Assembly (NCBI RefSeq): GCF_036226685.1
Contig: NZ_CP109009.1
Location: 8,707,501-8,771,500 of the forward strand
DNA length: 64,000 nucleotides
Direction: 5' to 3'
Source: Streptomyces sp. NBC_00690
GTDB taxonomy: Bacteria > Actinomycetota > Actinomycetes > Streptomycetales > Streptomycetaceae
Below the pieces are notes generated by a model, which was not told the origin of the DNA, searched no databases, and saw nothing but the letters and a program-made list of their open reading frames with translations. Below are positions 25,657-34,622 of the stretch, in pieces. Position numbers and translations under genes: made by a program. The first letter of the stretch is position 1. The number at the start of each line of letters is the position of its first letter.

Positions 25657-27543
25657 ATGCCTGCCCGCTCCCATGACATCCCACAGCTCGATGTCGAGGA
25701 ACTGTTCAGCTCGCCCGCCCGCATCGGCGCCTCGATCTCGCCGGACGGTACCCGGATCGCCTACCTCGCACCGTGGCGGGACCGGCTCAACGTCTGGGTG
25801 CAGAGCCTCGATCCCGATGCCCAAGCGCGGTGCGTGACCGCGGACGGTAACCGCAGTGTGCTCACCTACCACTGGACTGCGAATCCACGCTGGCTTCTGT
25901 ACGAGCAGGACGGAGACGGCAACGAGCAGTGGCACATCTACCGGGTCGACCTGGACGACCCGGACGCGGACGCAGTCGATCTCACGCCCTTTCCCGGTGC
26001 CACGGCCATCGGTTTCGAGACGATGGTCACCCGGCCGGGCAAGGCATTCCTCCACCTGAACCACCGCAACCCCGTCGAGTTCGACCTCTACGAACTCGAC
26101 GTCAGCACCGGTGAGCTGACGATGCTCGCGCAGAACCCCGGCCATGTCGCCGGTTGGCTGTACACGCCCGATGGCGCCCTGTACGCCCTGACCGCGACAG
26201 ACGACGACGACATCGAACTGGCGCAGTGGGACCGCGAGGCAGGGAAGCTGCGTACAGTCACCACGTTCGACGGCACCGACTACCCACTGTTCGTCCATCC
26301 GTTCGCGCTCACCCCGGACGGCACCGGCGTCTGGCTGGGCTCCAACCGCAACAGCGACCGGACCCGACTGGTCCGGCTCGATCTTGCCACCGGTGAGGAG
26401 ATCGGCGTCGACAGCCATCCGGTCTTCGACCTCGACACGCGATGCGCCGTCTTCCCCACGCTGCCGTCGCCCCTCATCCGCAATGAGCACACCGGAGCGC
26501 TGCTCGGGGCGCGCTACCTCGGTGAGCGCCAGGTGATCCACCCTCTGGACCCGCACTTCGCCGCGGTCCTGAAGAATCTGGAGAAACTGTCCGACGGCGA
26601 TCTGGCTGCCGTCTCCTGCGACGCGCGGGGGCGACACTGGGTCGCCGCGTTCAACCACGACCGCGACCCCCATGCGACCTACCACTACGACCACATCACC
26701 GGCCGGAGTCGGCTGCTCCACCGGCCCTATCCGCATCTGGCCCCCGAGGTCCTGGCCCCGATGAGCCCGGCTACCATCCCGGCGCGCGACGGTCTGCGCC
26801 TGCCCGCCTATCTGACCCTGCCCGTCGGGGTCGAGCCCACCGGGCTGCCAACCGTCCTACTGGTTCACGGCGGTCCGTGGATGCGCGACAGTTGGGGTTT
26901 CCACCCCGCCGTGCAACTGCTGGCCAACCGGGGTTACGCGGTACTCCAGGTCAACTTCCGCGGCTCGATGGGCTACGGCAAGGCGTTCCTCAAGGCGGGC
27001 ATCGGGGAACTCGCCCGCAAGATGCACGACGACCTCATTGACGCCGTTGACTGGGCCGTCGGCGAAGGCTATTCGGACCGAGACCGAGTAGCCGTCTTCG
27101 GCGCGTCCTACGGTGGCTACGCCGCGCTGGTCGGCGTGTCCTTCACCCCCGACGTCTTCGCCGCCGCGATCGATGTGTGCGGCCCGTCGAACCTGGTGAC
27201 CTATTTGGGGTCCTTGCCCGATTTTGTTAAGCCACAACTAGCCAACAACTGGACTCTCTACGCCGGAGACCCGGACGACCCGGAACAGGCGGCGGACCTG
27301 CTGGCGCGCTCACCCATCAGCAGGGTGGACCAGATCCGCACCCCGCTGATGGTGGCCCAGGGCGCCAATGACATCCGCGTCGTGAAGGCCGAGTCCGACC
27401 GAATTGTTGACGCCCTGCGCGCACGAGGCGTCGACGTTGAGTACATGGTGAAGGACAACGAAGGCCACGGCTTCCTCAACCCGGACAACAACATCGACCT
27501 GTTCCGCGCGGCTGATCGCTTCCTCGCTCGACACCTGGCCTGA
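25657..27543 (+). CDS. S9 family peptidase (prolyl oligopeptidase/acylaminoacyl peptidase type)
   Basis: The protein has 628 residues with TAAGGAG eight bases before the ATG. Residues about 20-380 form a beta-propeller (repeated blades such as ISPDGTRIAYLAPWRDRLNV). The C-terminal alpha/beta hydrolase domain holds HGGPWMRDSWGF (oxyanion), the nucleophile in FGASYGGY (Ser484), Asp572 in QGANDIRV and His604 in EGHGF. All catalytic residues are present. Such enzymes cleave short peptides inside the cell, with the propeller gating access. No signal peptide is visible. Likely regulated by the TetR gene just upstream. Confidence 0.93.
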   Translation: MPARSHDIPQLDVEELFSSPARIGASISPDGTRIAYLAPWRDRLNVWVQSLDPDAQARCVTADGNRSVLTYHWTANPRWLLYEQDGDGNEQWHIYRVDLDDPDADAVDLTPFPGATAIGFETMVTRPGKAFLHLNHRNPVEFDLYELDVSTGELTMLAQNPGHVAGWLYTPDGALYALTATDDDDIELAQWDREAGKLRTVTTFDGTDYPLFVHPFALTPDGTGVWLGSNRNSDRTRLVRLDLATGEEIGVDSHPVFDLDTRCAVFPTLPSPLIRNEHTGALLGARYLGERQVIHPLDPHFAAVLKNLEKLSDGDLAAVSCDARGRHWVAAFNHDRDPHATYHYDHITGRSRLLHRPYPHLAPEVLAPMSPATIPARDGLRLPAYLTLPVGVEPTGLPTVLLVHGGPWMRDSWGFHPAVQLLANRGYAVLQVNFRGSMGYGKAFLKAGIGELARKMHDDLIDAVDWAVGEGYSDRDRVAVFGASYGGYAALVGVSFTPDVFAAAIDVCGPSNLVTYLGSLPDFVKPQLANNWTLYAGDPDDPEQAADLLARSPISRVDQIRTPLMVAQGANDIRVVKAESDRIVDALRARGVDVEYMVKDNEGHGFLNPDNNIDLFRAADRFLARHLA

Positions 27544-27857
27544 GCCGTCCCGAGCGCGAACACCTGCAACAACCACAGCGCTGCCACTGACGGCCACGTG
27601 CCGGTCCGAGACGGTCATGCACGAAAAGGCTTCATCCAAGGCGTCTCCGTTCCCGGGGGCGCGGCCAGCTTCGCCCCATGGCTGCCACCACAGCCTTTGG
27701 CCATGGTCGAGTACGGCATCCCCGCAGGCCCGCACCGCGCCCGTCGCATCGATGAAAAATTCTGCAGGCGGGCTGAAACATTCTTCTTCGGTCACCGCGT
27801 CGATGAAGAGAACAGGGACGAGAGCCCTGGTCGACTACGGCGAATGAACGGGGAAGG
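27544..27857. other. Intergenic, no gene seen
   Basis: This stretch of about 310 bases between the peptidase and the sigma-factor gene has slightly lower GC around 27750-27790. It should contain the sigma-gene promoter. No repeats or conserved motifs were seen. Confidence 0.5.
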
Positions 27858-28367
27858 ATGAGACAGTGCCGGGCGGACGAGTTTTTGGCATTCACAGAGG
27901 GTCGGGTCGGCCACATGTTTCGCTCCGCGTGCCTGCTCACGGGTGGCGATACGCATCTCGCAGAAGACCTCGTGCAGGAAACGCTGGGCAGGATGTACGC
28001 GAAGTGGGCGCGGGTCTCGGCGGCTGACAATCCGGCTGCCTATGCGCAGACGATGCTGGTACGTACGTACCTCACCTACAGACGACGTAGGTCCGCCGGC
28101 GAGTGCCCGGTTGATGAAGTCCCCGACAACGCCCTGACCCCGCGTGAGGATCTCACGCTGCGTGTCACCCTGCTGGCCGCGCTCAGAATGCTCGCACCGA
28201 AGGACAGGGCCGTGCTGGTGCTCCGGTACTGGGATGACCGCAGCGTTGAGGAGACCGCTCACGCCATGAACGTCAGCTCCGCAGCTGTACGCACCAGATC
28301 GACGCGGGCACTCGCGAGGCTGCGTGACCAACTCGGCGGCAGCATCGTCGACTTCACCTCCGTGTGA
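27858..28367 (+). CDS. SigE-family ECF RNA polymerase sigma factor
   Basis: The protein has 169 residues. Region 2 reads LTGGDTHLAEDLVQETLGRM and YAKWARVSAADNPAAYAQTM; region 4 reads LAPKDRAVLVLRYWDDRSVE followed by ETAHAMNVSSAAVRTRSTRA. This is the compact sigma-70 family type called SigE-family (SACE/actinobacterial group). It directs RNA polymerase to a small regulon. GGGGAAGG precedes the ATG. The next gene encodes a membrane protein that may act as its partner or anti-sigma factor. Confidence 0.92.
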   Translation: MRQCRADEFLAFTEGRVGHMFRSACLLTGGDTHLAEDLVQETLGRMYAKWARVSAADNPAAYAQTMLVRTYLTYRRRRSAGECPVDEVPDNALTPREDLTLRVTLLAALRMLAPKDRAVLVLRYWDDRSVEETAHAMNVSSAAVRTRSTRALARLRDQLGGSIVDFTSV

Positions 28368-28412
28368 ACTCCCCCGCAGCCGTTCCATGATCCAGAAGTG
28401 GTGGTTTTCCCC

Positions 28413-29675
28413 ATGTCTTTCGAAGACGAGATGAGTGATGCGTTCCGCCGCACCGGCGAGGAGTTCCGCCTGAGAAACGCGGGAACCCTGGTGGAGGGAG
28501 GGTTGACCCGCGGACACCGGCGGGTCGCTCGCCGGCGGGTCGCTGTGACCGCCGGTGTACTTGCTGTGGCTCTGACGACCGGTGGGGGGCTGTACGTCGG
28601 CTCGAAGGAGCGGCGGACGGACACGGCGGCGAAGCCCTTCAAGGTCAGTGCTCCACAGATCGAGAACATCCTCGACAACGCTATCCAACGAATGGGGCTC
28701 GCGGTCGACGACCGGAGGCTCTCCGGCCGTGGCAGCTCCACCGCGCTCACCCCCGCCAGGGCTTCCGTCAACTACGACGACGGCTGGGGCCGTGCGTCCA
28801 CCGTGCTCACAGTGCGCCGTGTCGATGCCACGGACCCGAGTCTCACCGATCTGATCACCTGCCCACCGGAGGGTTCCTCACCGTATGAGGAGTGCACGAC
28901 CAGACCCGGTGACCGGGTCGTGAAGGGGTACACGGATGCTGGCAGGGCGGGCGGTGTCAAGAAGTGGGTGGTCACCATGGTCTCGACGAAGGGCTATCTG
29001 ATCGAGATCGCCACCAACAATGTGAAGGCGTCGCCGGGCGACCGGAAGGGCGAGGCACCCCAGAACCGCAATCCACGGCTCGGTGCACAGAAACTGCGAC
29101 TCATGGCCGCGTTCGTGGAGTCGTCGTTCACCCGTGAGGGCGCACCCAACAAATTCGGGACCACGTTGTACGGCTCCGAGAGCAAATCGGGAGACTTCGT
29201 GGCCATGATCAAGTACCTGCTCCCCAAGCGCTTCCAGGTGGTCTCCCAGGGCGACGGGGACGCCTCAGGCCACGTCGTCGTGAAGGAAGGGAACAGCCCC
29301 GAGCGTACGTATATCGAGGCGACCCGTACCGCTGCCGTCCTGGAGGGGCAGGTGAGGAATCTGCCGCACGGGGTCAAGGTGGGCACACAGGAACTGCCCG
29401 GCAGGGAGCCTGGCGTGGTCCAATTGCGGGCCGACGCCCAGTGGCCCGACTACATGTCGATCTCGGTCTCCGCCTACAACGCCACTTCGCCCAAGTCCGG
29501 CAAGGCGGCTGCCGAGCCGATGATCACCTTGGACGAGCTGACGAACATCGCCGCGGACGGTGTCTGGCACGTGGCCCGGTCCGTGATGACCCCCGCGTCA
29601 AAAACAGATCCTGGTGCCGCACCGAAGACGCGTGGTCGGTTTTACCAGTTTCACTCCTGGGCGCCGACCCCATAG
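28413..29675 (+). CDS. Membrane-anchored protein downstream of the sigma factor
   Basis: The protein has about 420 residues from ATG 28413 (GTG 28398 is possible). The cytoplasmic head (about residues 1-45) has MSFEDEMSDAFRRTGEEFRL and a basic stretch RGHRRVARRRV. One membrane helix follows (VTAGVLAVALTTGGGLYVG), then a long extracellular domain of unknown fold. This topology is usual for proteins encoded directly after SigE-family sigma factors and suggests a sensor or anti-sigma role; no zinc-binding HxxxCxxC motif is present. It starts 45 bases after the sigma gene, likely in one operon. Confidence 0.7.
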   Translation: MSFEDEMSDAFRRTGEEFRLRNAGTLVEGGLTRGHRRVARRRVAVTAGVLAVALTTGGGLYVGSKERRTDTAAKPFKVSAPQIENILDNAIQRMGLAVDDRRLSGRGSSTALTPARASVNYDDGWGRASTVLTVRRVDATDPSLTDLITCPPEGSSPYEECTTRPGDRVVKGYTDAGRAGGVKKWVVTMVSTKGYLIEIATNNVKASPGDRKGEAPQNRNPRLGAQKLRLMAAFVESSFTREGAPNKFGTTLYGSESKSGDFVAMIKYLLPKRFQVVSQGDGDASGHVVVKEGNSPERTYIEATRTAAVLEGQVRNLPHGVKVGTQELPGREPGVVQLRADAQWPDYMSISVSAYNATSPKSGKAAAEPMITLDELTNIAADGVWHVARSVMTPASKTDPGAAPKTRGRFYQFHSWAPTP

Positions 29676-29835
29676 CGGGTACCACGGCACCCATGTGTTC
29701 ATGACTGGGGCCTCGCCGTCCCTCCACCACACAGGCCCGGCCACCGCAGACTCTCGAAGCCCGACAGGCCGTATCGGATGCCCCTACTATGTGGCGGTCC
29801 GATCACCATGACGTGTCGGTATGTCGGGAGAGCAT

Positions 29836-30891
29836 ATGGAGTCTGCCTCAGGCGAGGTCACCTTACATGCGGAGGGCATGTGCGAGGACGGGTTCGGCGG
29901 GTGGGCGGCGGTCCTGGTCCACAACTCCCGCCAGCGCACGATCGTCGGCATGGATACAGGTGTGACGCCCGGTCAGATGGCGTTGAAGGCGGTCGTCGAA
30001 GGGCTTGAGGCTCTGACCCGACCCTGTCGGGTGCGGATCTGCGTGGAGGACGAGACCCTGCGTGAGCACCGCGCCATGCGCACTCTTCCCGATGAGCCCG
30101 ATCTACGGCGACGACTGCGTCCGCTGCTCGCCCAGCACCATGTCATATGGGACGAAGGGGATGACGAGTCCGAACGGTGGGACGAGGCGGTGTGCGAGTT
30201 GGCCGCGGAACTGGCCCACCACCAGGTCCGCGGCGCCTCGCTCACCGGGCCGGCGGAGGACGGCGTGGAAGCCACACTGGCCGCCGTGCTGTCGTCCTAT
30301 CTTGTCGAGCAGTGGGATGACATGGATGCGTTCAAGGAGGCCGACGCCGCCATCGGGACGCTGCGCTTCAGTATCGGTTGGTACGGCGACAAGCCGTCCG
30401 CCGAGATGGCGCCCGCCGAGATCGTCGAGCATCTGTCCACCTTCTTCCACACGACGCTGCCCCATAAGCAGCATGCGTCGCCGCACGAGATCCGTACTGC
30501 CGGCAAGGTGGTATCCGACCTGCTGGAATGGCTCGTTGTGAAAGGCCACCTCGACGCTGGCGCAGCCCGGAGCGCCGTCGAGGACATCGACACCGGCGTG
30601 GATGAGCTGGCACCCATCGCAGCGTTCGTCAGCGCGTTCGAGAGTGACGATCTCGTGCCCTGGCCGGAGAACTCCCTGATCGAAGAACATGTCGACTGCG
30701 AGTATCTGACGATCGACGAAGTGAGCACGAGATCGATCACCCTCCACGGCGACGATGGCAGGGTGGTGGGCCCGGTCACGGTACGACCCGGTATCGCCGT
30801 TCAAGCGCAGACCGGTTGGCGGATCTTGTTGTCCGCGGTGAAGGTGCGGGGTCGCTGGGGGCTCGTGCAGGTGGTCAGCGGCGACCCGTGA
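29836..30891 (+). CDS. Degenerate RNase H-fold protein with unknown C-terminal domain
   Basis: The protein has 351 residues from ATG 29836 (GGGAG 5 bases upstream; ATG 29821 is possible). Residues about 5-80 follow the RNase HI pattern: EVTLHAEGMCEDGFGGWAAV, then LVHNSRQRTIVGMDTGVTPG and QMALKAVVEGLEALTRPCRV. Where RNase H has catalytic D and E (T-D-G-S and R-M-E-L), this protein has AEG and QMAL, so catalysis is unlikely and a binding or scaffold role is inferred. Residues 120-351 are acidic and were not assigned to a family. The gene stands alone. Confidence 0.6.
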   Translation: MESASGEVTLHAEGMCEDGFGGWAAVLVHNSRQRTIVGMDTGVTPGQMALKAVVEGLEALTRPCRVRICVEDETLREHRAMRTLPDEPDLRRRLRPLLAQHHVIWDEGDDESERWDEAVCELAAELAHHQVRGASLTGPAEDGVEATLAAVLSSYLVEQWDDMDAFKEADAAIGTLRFSIGWYGDKPSAEMAPAEIVEHLSTFFHTTLPHKQHASPHEIRTAGKVVSDLLEWLVVKGHLDAGAARSAVEDIDTGVDELAPIAAFVSAFESDDLVPWPENSLIEEHVDCEYLTIDEVSTRSITLHGDDGRVVGPVTVRPGIAVQAQTGWRILLSAVKVRGRWGLVQVVSGDP

Positions 30892-31369
30892 GTGGCGCCA
30901 CCGGGTAGGCATCAGTCGCCCTCACCCATCGCACAGTGCGGTGAGTGCTCGTCACGCACCGCCGAACGATCCAGCCAGCAGTTCATCTTGCGTCTTCGTG
31001 CTGTCTGCGGCCATTTCTCTCTCGTCGGATCGGGGTCCACCTGGCCTCATTGAGCATGCCTCCAACTTCGGCATCGACATGAAGAACACCGCCCGCGCCC
31101 CGGGACCAGGGACTTCACCCCCGATACCGAAGGGGTGATCGGTGGAGCAGACCTACGGACGGCCTCTCAGCCGGTGCAGACTCGCTTCGCAAGGGAGCGG
31201 CCGGGCCGGAGCTGTGTGGGCAACCCGCTGGCGGGGCGTGCTCTAACCGGCGTCTGCCCGCGGTGGCCGGAACCGATCGGCCAGTCTTCGATGAGTTCCG
31301 GGTCGTGGGGCGGTCCATAACTTAGAGGACCGCCGGCCGGCGGACATACAACGTTCCTGAAGGAGTCTC
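30892..31369. other. Intergenic, no gene seen
   Basis: About 480 bases with only short frames lacking motifs. A weak hairpin (TCACCCC/GGGGTGA, 31115-31138) is the only structure noted. Confidence 0.45.
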
Positions 31370-31927
31370 ATGGCCAAGCTCATCTACTCGATGGTCACCT
31401 CGCTCGACGGCTACGCCGAGGCGTTGGAGGGCGACCTGGGCACCGGGGCCGATGACCAAGAGGTCCATACCTTCATCAACGATCTCTTCCGTCCCGTCGG
31501 CACTTATCTCTATGGCCGACGGATGTACGAGACGATGGTCTACTGGGAGACCGCGCACACCGAGCCCGACCAACCGCCGCACATCCTGCAGTACGCCCTC
31601 GACTGGCAGACCGCGGAGAAGGTCGTGTACTCCACCACACTTGAGTCGGTGTCCAGTGCGAAGACCCGGATCGAGCGCACCTTCGACCCGGACGCCGTGC
31701 GCAAGCTCAAGGCCGAGGCCGAACACGACCTCACCGTCGACGGCCCGAACCTCGCGGCCCAGGCGATCGCGGCCGGTCTGGTGGACGAGTACCACCTCTT
31801 CATCACGACGAGCGTGGTCGGCGGCGGCAAGCGGTTCTTCCCCGACGGCGTGCGCCTCGATCTCGAACTGGTTGAGGAGCGTTCCTTCGACAGCGGACTG
31901 ATCTATGCGCGCTACCGGACCCGCTGA
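31370..31927 (+). CDS. Dihydrofolate-reductase-fold (RibD C-terminal) protein
   Basis: The protein has 185 residues with AAGGAG before the ATG. LIYSMVTSLDGYAE opens the DHFR/RibD fold, GTYLYGRRMYETMVYWET is the conserved middle, and DLTVDGPNLAAQAIAAGLVD followed by EYHLFITTSVVGGGKRFFPD is the NADPH-binding end. Members of this YwjB/RibD-C group are reductases of mostly unknown substrate. Monocistronic. Confidence 0.9.
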   Translation: MAKLIYSMVTSLDGYAEALEGDLGTGADDQEVHTFINDLFRPVGTYLYGRRMYETMVYWETAHTEPDQPPHILQYALDWQTAEKVVYSTTLESVSSAKTRIERTFDPDAVRKLKAEAEHDLTVDGPNLAAQAIAAGLVDEYHLFITTSVVGGGKRFFPDGVRLDLELVEERSFDSGLIYARYRTR

Positions 31928-32104
31928 TCCGCGCCGGTGTCACCTGCCGAGCGGCCGAGCTGTGCCTGGGGCGAAGCTGGATTCGGCCATCCACACTCCT
32001 GAACCGGTCCCACGGGTACGGATGGCACCAGGCCGGCGCTTTCCGTAGCCGCGACCGCGTTCTGCACAGCGAGGTCACCGCGGCCCCCGGTGCCGCTCGT
32101 CGGG

Positions 32105-32572
32105 TCAACCGCCGGACATGAGTGTGGTCTGTTCGCTGCCGACCTCGGTGATGCGTTCCAGGTACCGCTCGACCACCGTGAGTTCCTCGTCGGTGAAGTC
32201 GTTCAGGGCCTGGTCGAAGGCACGGGCGGGAGTCGCCCAAGCAGCCTCGATGTCCGGCGAACGGTGAATGGTGAGGGAGACGAGCGTTCTGCGCCGGTCG
32301 CGCGAGTCGGATGTGCGCTCCACCAGGCCGGCCCGCTCAAGCCGGTCCACCAGGCGGGTGGCGGATCCGGAGGTCAGGCCGGTCAACTTCGCGATTTCAC
32401 CGGTGGTTCGCGGCCTGGTCTCCAGCCTGAGAAGGCTCACGCATTGCAGATCGGTCGGGTGTAGGCCCAGTTGCTCGGCCATGGCCTGATTGAACAACGT
32501 GTAGACGGCGTGGTGCCGCCGAGCTGCCGCAGTGACCCCTGCGAGGGCTTCCGTGCGGGTTCGGTCTGACAT
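32105..32572 (-). CDS. MarR-family transcriptional regulator
   Basis: The protein has 155 residues. The winged helix-turn-helix reads TTGEIAKLTGLTSGSATRLV and DRLERAGLVERTSDSRDRRR, the latter with the conserved wing. It is divergent from a SnoaL-like gene whose start is 86 bases away, and the gap contains nested inverted repeats suited to a dimeric MarR protein. It probably represses the SnoaL-like gene and itself, released by a phenolic or similar ligand. Confidence 0.92.
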   Translation of the reverse strand: MSDRTRTEALAGVTAAARRHHAVYTLFNQAMAEQLGLHPTDLQCVSLLRLETRPRTTGEIAKLTGLTSGSATRLVDRLERAGLVERTSDSRDRRRTLVSLTIHRSPDIEAAWATPARAFDQALNDFTDEELTVVERYLERITEVGSEQTTLMSGG

Positions 32573-32588
32573 GAATCAACCCTTGCGA

Positions 32589-32634
32589 GAATCATTATCT
32601 GCGTCGCGCAGATACTGTCTGATGCAGATGATTC
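32589..32634. promoter_or_regulatory. MarR operator region with nested palindromes
   Basis: ATCTGCGTCGCGCAGAT (32597-32613) is a 7-3-7 perfect palindrome. An outer pair GAATCAT (32589-32595) and ATGATTC (32628-32634) flanks it. The region lies between the divergent MarR and SnoaL-like genes. Confidence 0.75.
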
Positions 32635-32658
32635 CTACCACGACATACGGAGAGCTTC

Positions 32659-33120
32659 ATGTCCACCGACCACTCCGAGCAACTGAGTTCCCTCTACGGC
32701 CGCTGGAGCGAGATGTGGCGCGGCGACTTCAGTCACGCCCGAGCCATCCTCGCTCCCGACTTCCTCGTCCACCAGGCGCGCCCCGACGGCAGCGATTCCG
32801 AGGCAATCACCGGCCCGGCGCGCATACTGCCCGAGATTGAGCAGACCATGGCCGCCTTCGGTGACATCACCATCACGGTCGACCTTGGTCCGATCGTCGA
32901 CGGCGACCTGATTGCCGCCCGCTGGACCATGCGCGCTGCCTACACCGGCGGTATCCCACACGCCACCGCGCCCATCGGAACGAGGATCGCCTTCAGCGGC
33001 CACGACATCCTGCGCGTAGCCGATGGCAAGTTCGTCGAGTACTGGACCTGCACGGACATACTGGATGGTCTCGCTCAACTCGGAGCTGTCGCCGGCCCCA
33101 ACGGCCCCGCTCGGCACTGA
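32659..33120 (+). CDS. SnoaL-like (NTF2-fold) ester-cyclase-type protein
   Basis: The protein has 153 residues with GGAGAG before the ATG. LYGRWSEMWRGDFSHARAIL and LAPDFLVHQARPDGSDS open the cone-shaped NTF2 fold; SGHDILRVADGKFVEYWTCT is the typical last strand pair of SnoaL-like proteins. SnoaL itself closes rings in polyketides, but most family members have unknown substrates. It is controlled by the divergent MarR gene, so it may act on the MarR ligand. Confidence 0.85.
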   Translation: MSTDHSEQLSSLYGRWSEMWRGDFSHARAILAPDFLVHQARPDGSDSEAITGPARILPEIEQTMAAFGDITITVDLGPIVDGDLIAARWTMRAAYTGGIPHATAPIGTRIAFSGHDILRVADGKFVEYWTCTDILDGLAQLGAVAGPNGPARH

Positions 33121-33389
33121 TCATCACCAGGGCTATGGACCTGCAGTCCGTCCCCCTTCTGTGCTGTATCGGAGTGTGCGTGAGGCTTTCACCCCTCGTG
33201 GCGGCGGTACTCCAGGTGGTGGGGCCGTCGTGTCCGGTGCTCTCGTTCGTCTTGCGTTCTCGGAAGGTCTTGTGTGCACTGCGTGAGTGGGGGTGTGTTC
33301 GGGGTTCTATCCGAACGCGGTGAGTTCCGGGGCCGGTTGTTGTGTAGCCCGGGGGCTTGGCTCTGGGTCTGAGGGCCGGCCCGCTCTTG

Positions 33390-33419
33390 TTTACCTTACG
33401 GGACGACCCGTAAGGTAAA
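33390..33419. promoter_or_regulatory. TetR operator (13-4-13 palindrome)
   Basis: TTTACCTTACGGG (33390-33402) and its exact reverse complement CCCGTAAGGTAAA (33407-33419) are separated by four bases. It ends four bases before the TetR start codon, so binding would directly block the gene. Confidence 0.85.
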
Positions 33420-33423
33420 TGCT

Positions 33424-34011
33424 ATGAGCTCCTCTCTGCCCTCCAGGGGGCGTCCCAGGGACCCGCGATCGCATGAGGCGATCATCGGCGCGACAACAGA
33501 GCTGGTGGTCGAGGTCGGCTACGCCGCGACATCGATCGGAGCGGTGGCCGCGCGGGCCGGCGTCGGCAAGGACACGATCTACCGGCGGTGGTCGGGCAAA
33601 CCTGAGTTGGTCTTCGAGGCCGCCTTCACGACCACCGACGATGCTCCACCCCCCGACACCGGAACGCTGGCCGGGGATCTGACCGTGCTGCTGCAGGGCC
33701 TGGTCGACGAATTTCGTGCGCCTGCCGCCGCGGCGGCACTCCCGGGGCTGCTCGCCGACTTCGCCGCCGATCCGGAACTGAAGGCACGCATCCGCGGCGA
33801 CTTCCTGGCCCCGTCGAAGCAGCGGCTGTTGTCGGTCTTCGAACGCGCAGTGCTGCGCGGGGAGATCGCGGCCGAAACCCCAGTGGACCTGATCCTGGAC
33901 ACACTGGCGGGAGCCGTGTTCTTCCACGTAGGGCTGGTCGGGGAGCACCCTGACCAGCATCTGGCTGCGCTGCTGGCCGCTGTTGTGGCCAAGGGAATCG
34001 AGGTCCGATGA
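33424..34011 (+). CDS. TetR-family regulator, autoregulated
   Basis: The protein has 195 residues. After RGRPRDPRSHEAIIGATTEL comes the helix-turn-helix ATSIGAVAARAGVGKDTIYR and RRWSGKPELVFEAAF. The start is only four bases from a perfect 30-base operator and lacks a ribosome site, suggesting a leaderless transcript that the protein itself shuts down. The following gene overlaps as ATGA and encodes a small membrane protein, the likely co-regulated target. Confidence 0.92.
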   Translation: MSSSLPSRGRPRDPRSHEAIIGATTELVVEVGYAATSIGAVAARAGVGKDTIYRRWSGKPELVFEAAFTTTDDAPPPDTGTLAGDLTVLLQGLVDEFRAPAAAAALPGLLADFAADPELKARIRGDFLAPSKQRLLSVFERAVLRGEIAAETPVDLILDTLAGAVFFHVGLVGEHPDQHLAALLAAVVAKGIEVR

Positions 34012-34388
34012 ACGGCTGGCTTCTCGCGGCCGGCATCACCGCGCTCGGCGTGGCCGCGGTGCACACCGTCGGCGGGCACCGGGACGTGGTGCGCCCGCTG
34101 CTGTCCTGCAAGCTCGCGGACGAACCCAGGCGTGTCCTGCATGCGGTGTGGCACATGGTGAGCGTCGACTTGGTGCTCTCCGGACTGGCCCTGCTCCACC
34201 TCTCCCTGACGGACGGTACGCCGGGTGCAAGCCTGGTGGCGTGGTTCGTGGCCGCGCACTTCATCGCGTACGCGGCAGCCTTCCTGGTCATCACCCTGTC
34301 CGTCGGCTGGCCCAGACCCCTGCTCCGCCTGCCCCAGTGGATTCTGCTCCTGCCGGTCGCGGCGCTGGCAGCGGCGGGGGCCGCGTGA
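34008..34388 (+). CDS. Four-helix membrane protein
   Basis: The protein has 126 residues; the ATG overlaps the TetR stop. Four hydrophobic segments are seen (WLLAAGITALGVAAVHTVGG; VSVDLVLSGLALLHLSL; LVAWFVAAHFIAYAAAFLVI; PQWILLLPVAALAAAGAA) with a conserved-looking histidine pair (AVWHM, HTVGGHRD). No named family was recognised. Translational coupling to the TetR gene suggests the membrane protein is induced by the TetR ligand and helps resist or transport it. Confidence 0.8.
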   Translation: MNGWLLAAGITALGVAAVHTVGGHRDVVRPLLSCKLADEPRRVLHAVWHMVSVDLVLSGLALLHLSLTDGTPGASLVAWFVAAHFIAYAAAFLVITLSVGWPRPLLRLPQWILLLPVAALAAAGAA

Positions 34389-34622
34389 CCTTGCCCACCG
34401 ACCCCGCCCCCACTCGGTGGGAAAGAGCCGACCGTGCGCACGCCGCGTACCGGGTGACGACCCCGTTCGTGACCGTCTCTGAGCTCTGCGCCCAGCTCGC
34501 TTGACGACCACGGGTCGGCAACGCCGGCCGGCTGGCCATCATGCCGTCGGTCTTCGCGCCACCGCTGGCAAAGGATGAACCGCTGGTGAGTACGTTCTCC
34601 CAGGGCTCCACCTGCCGAGGGG

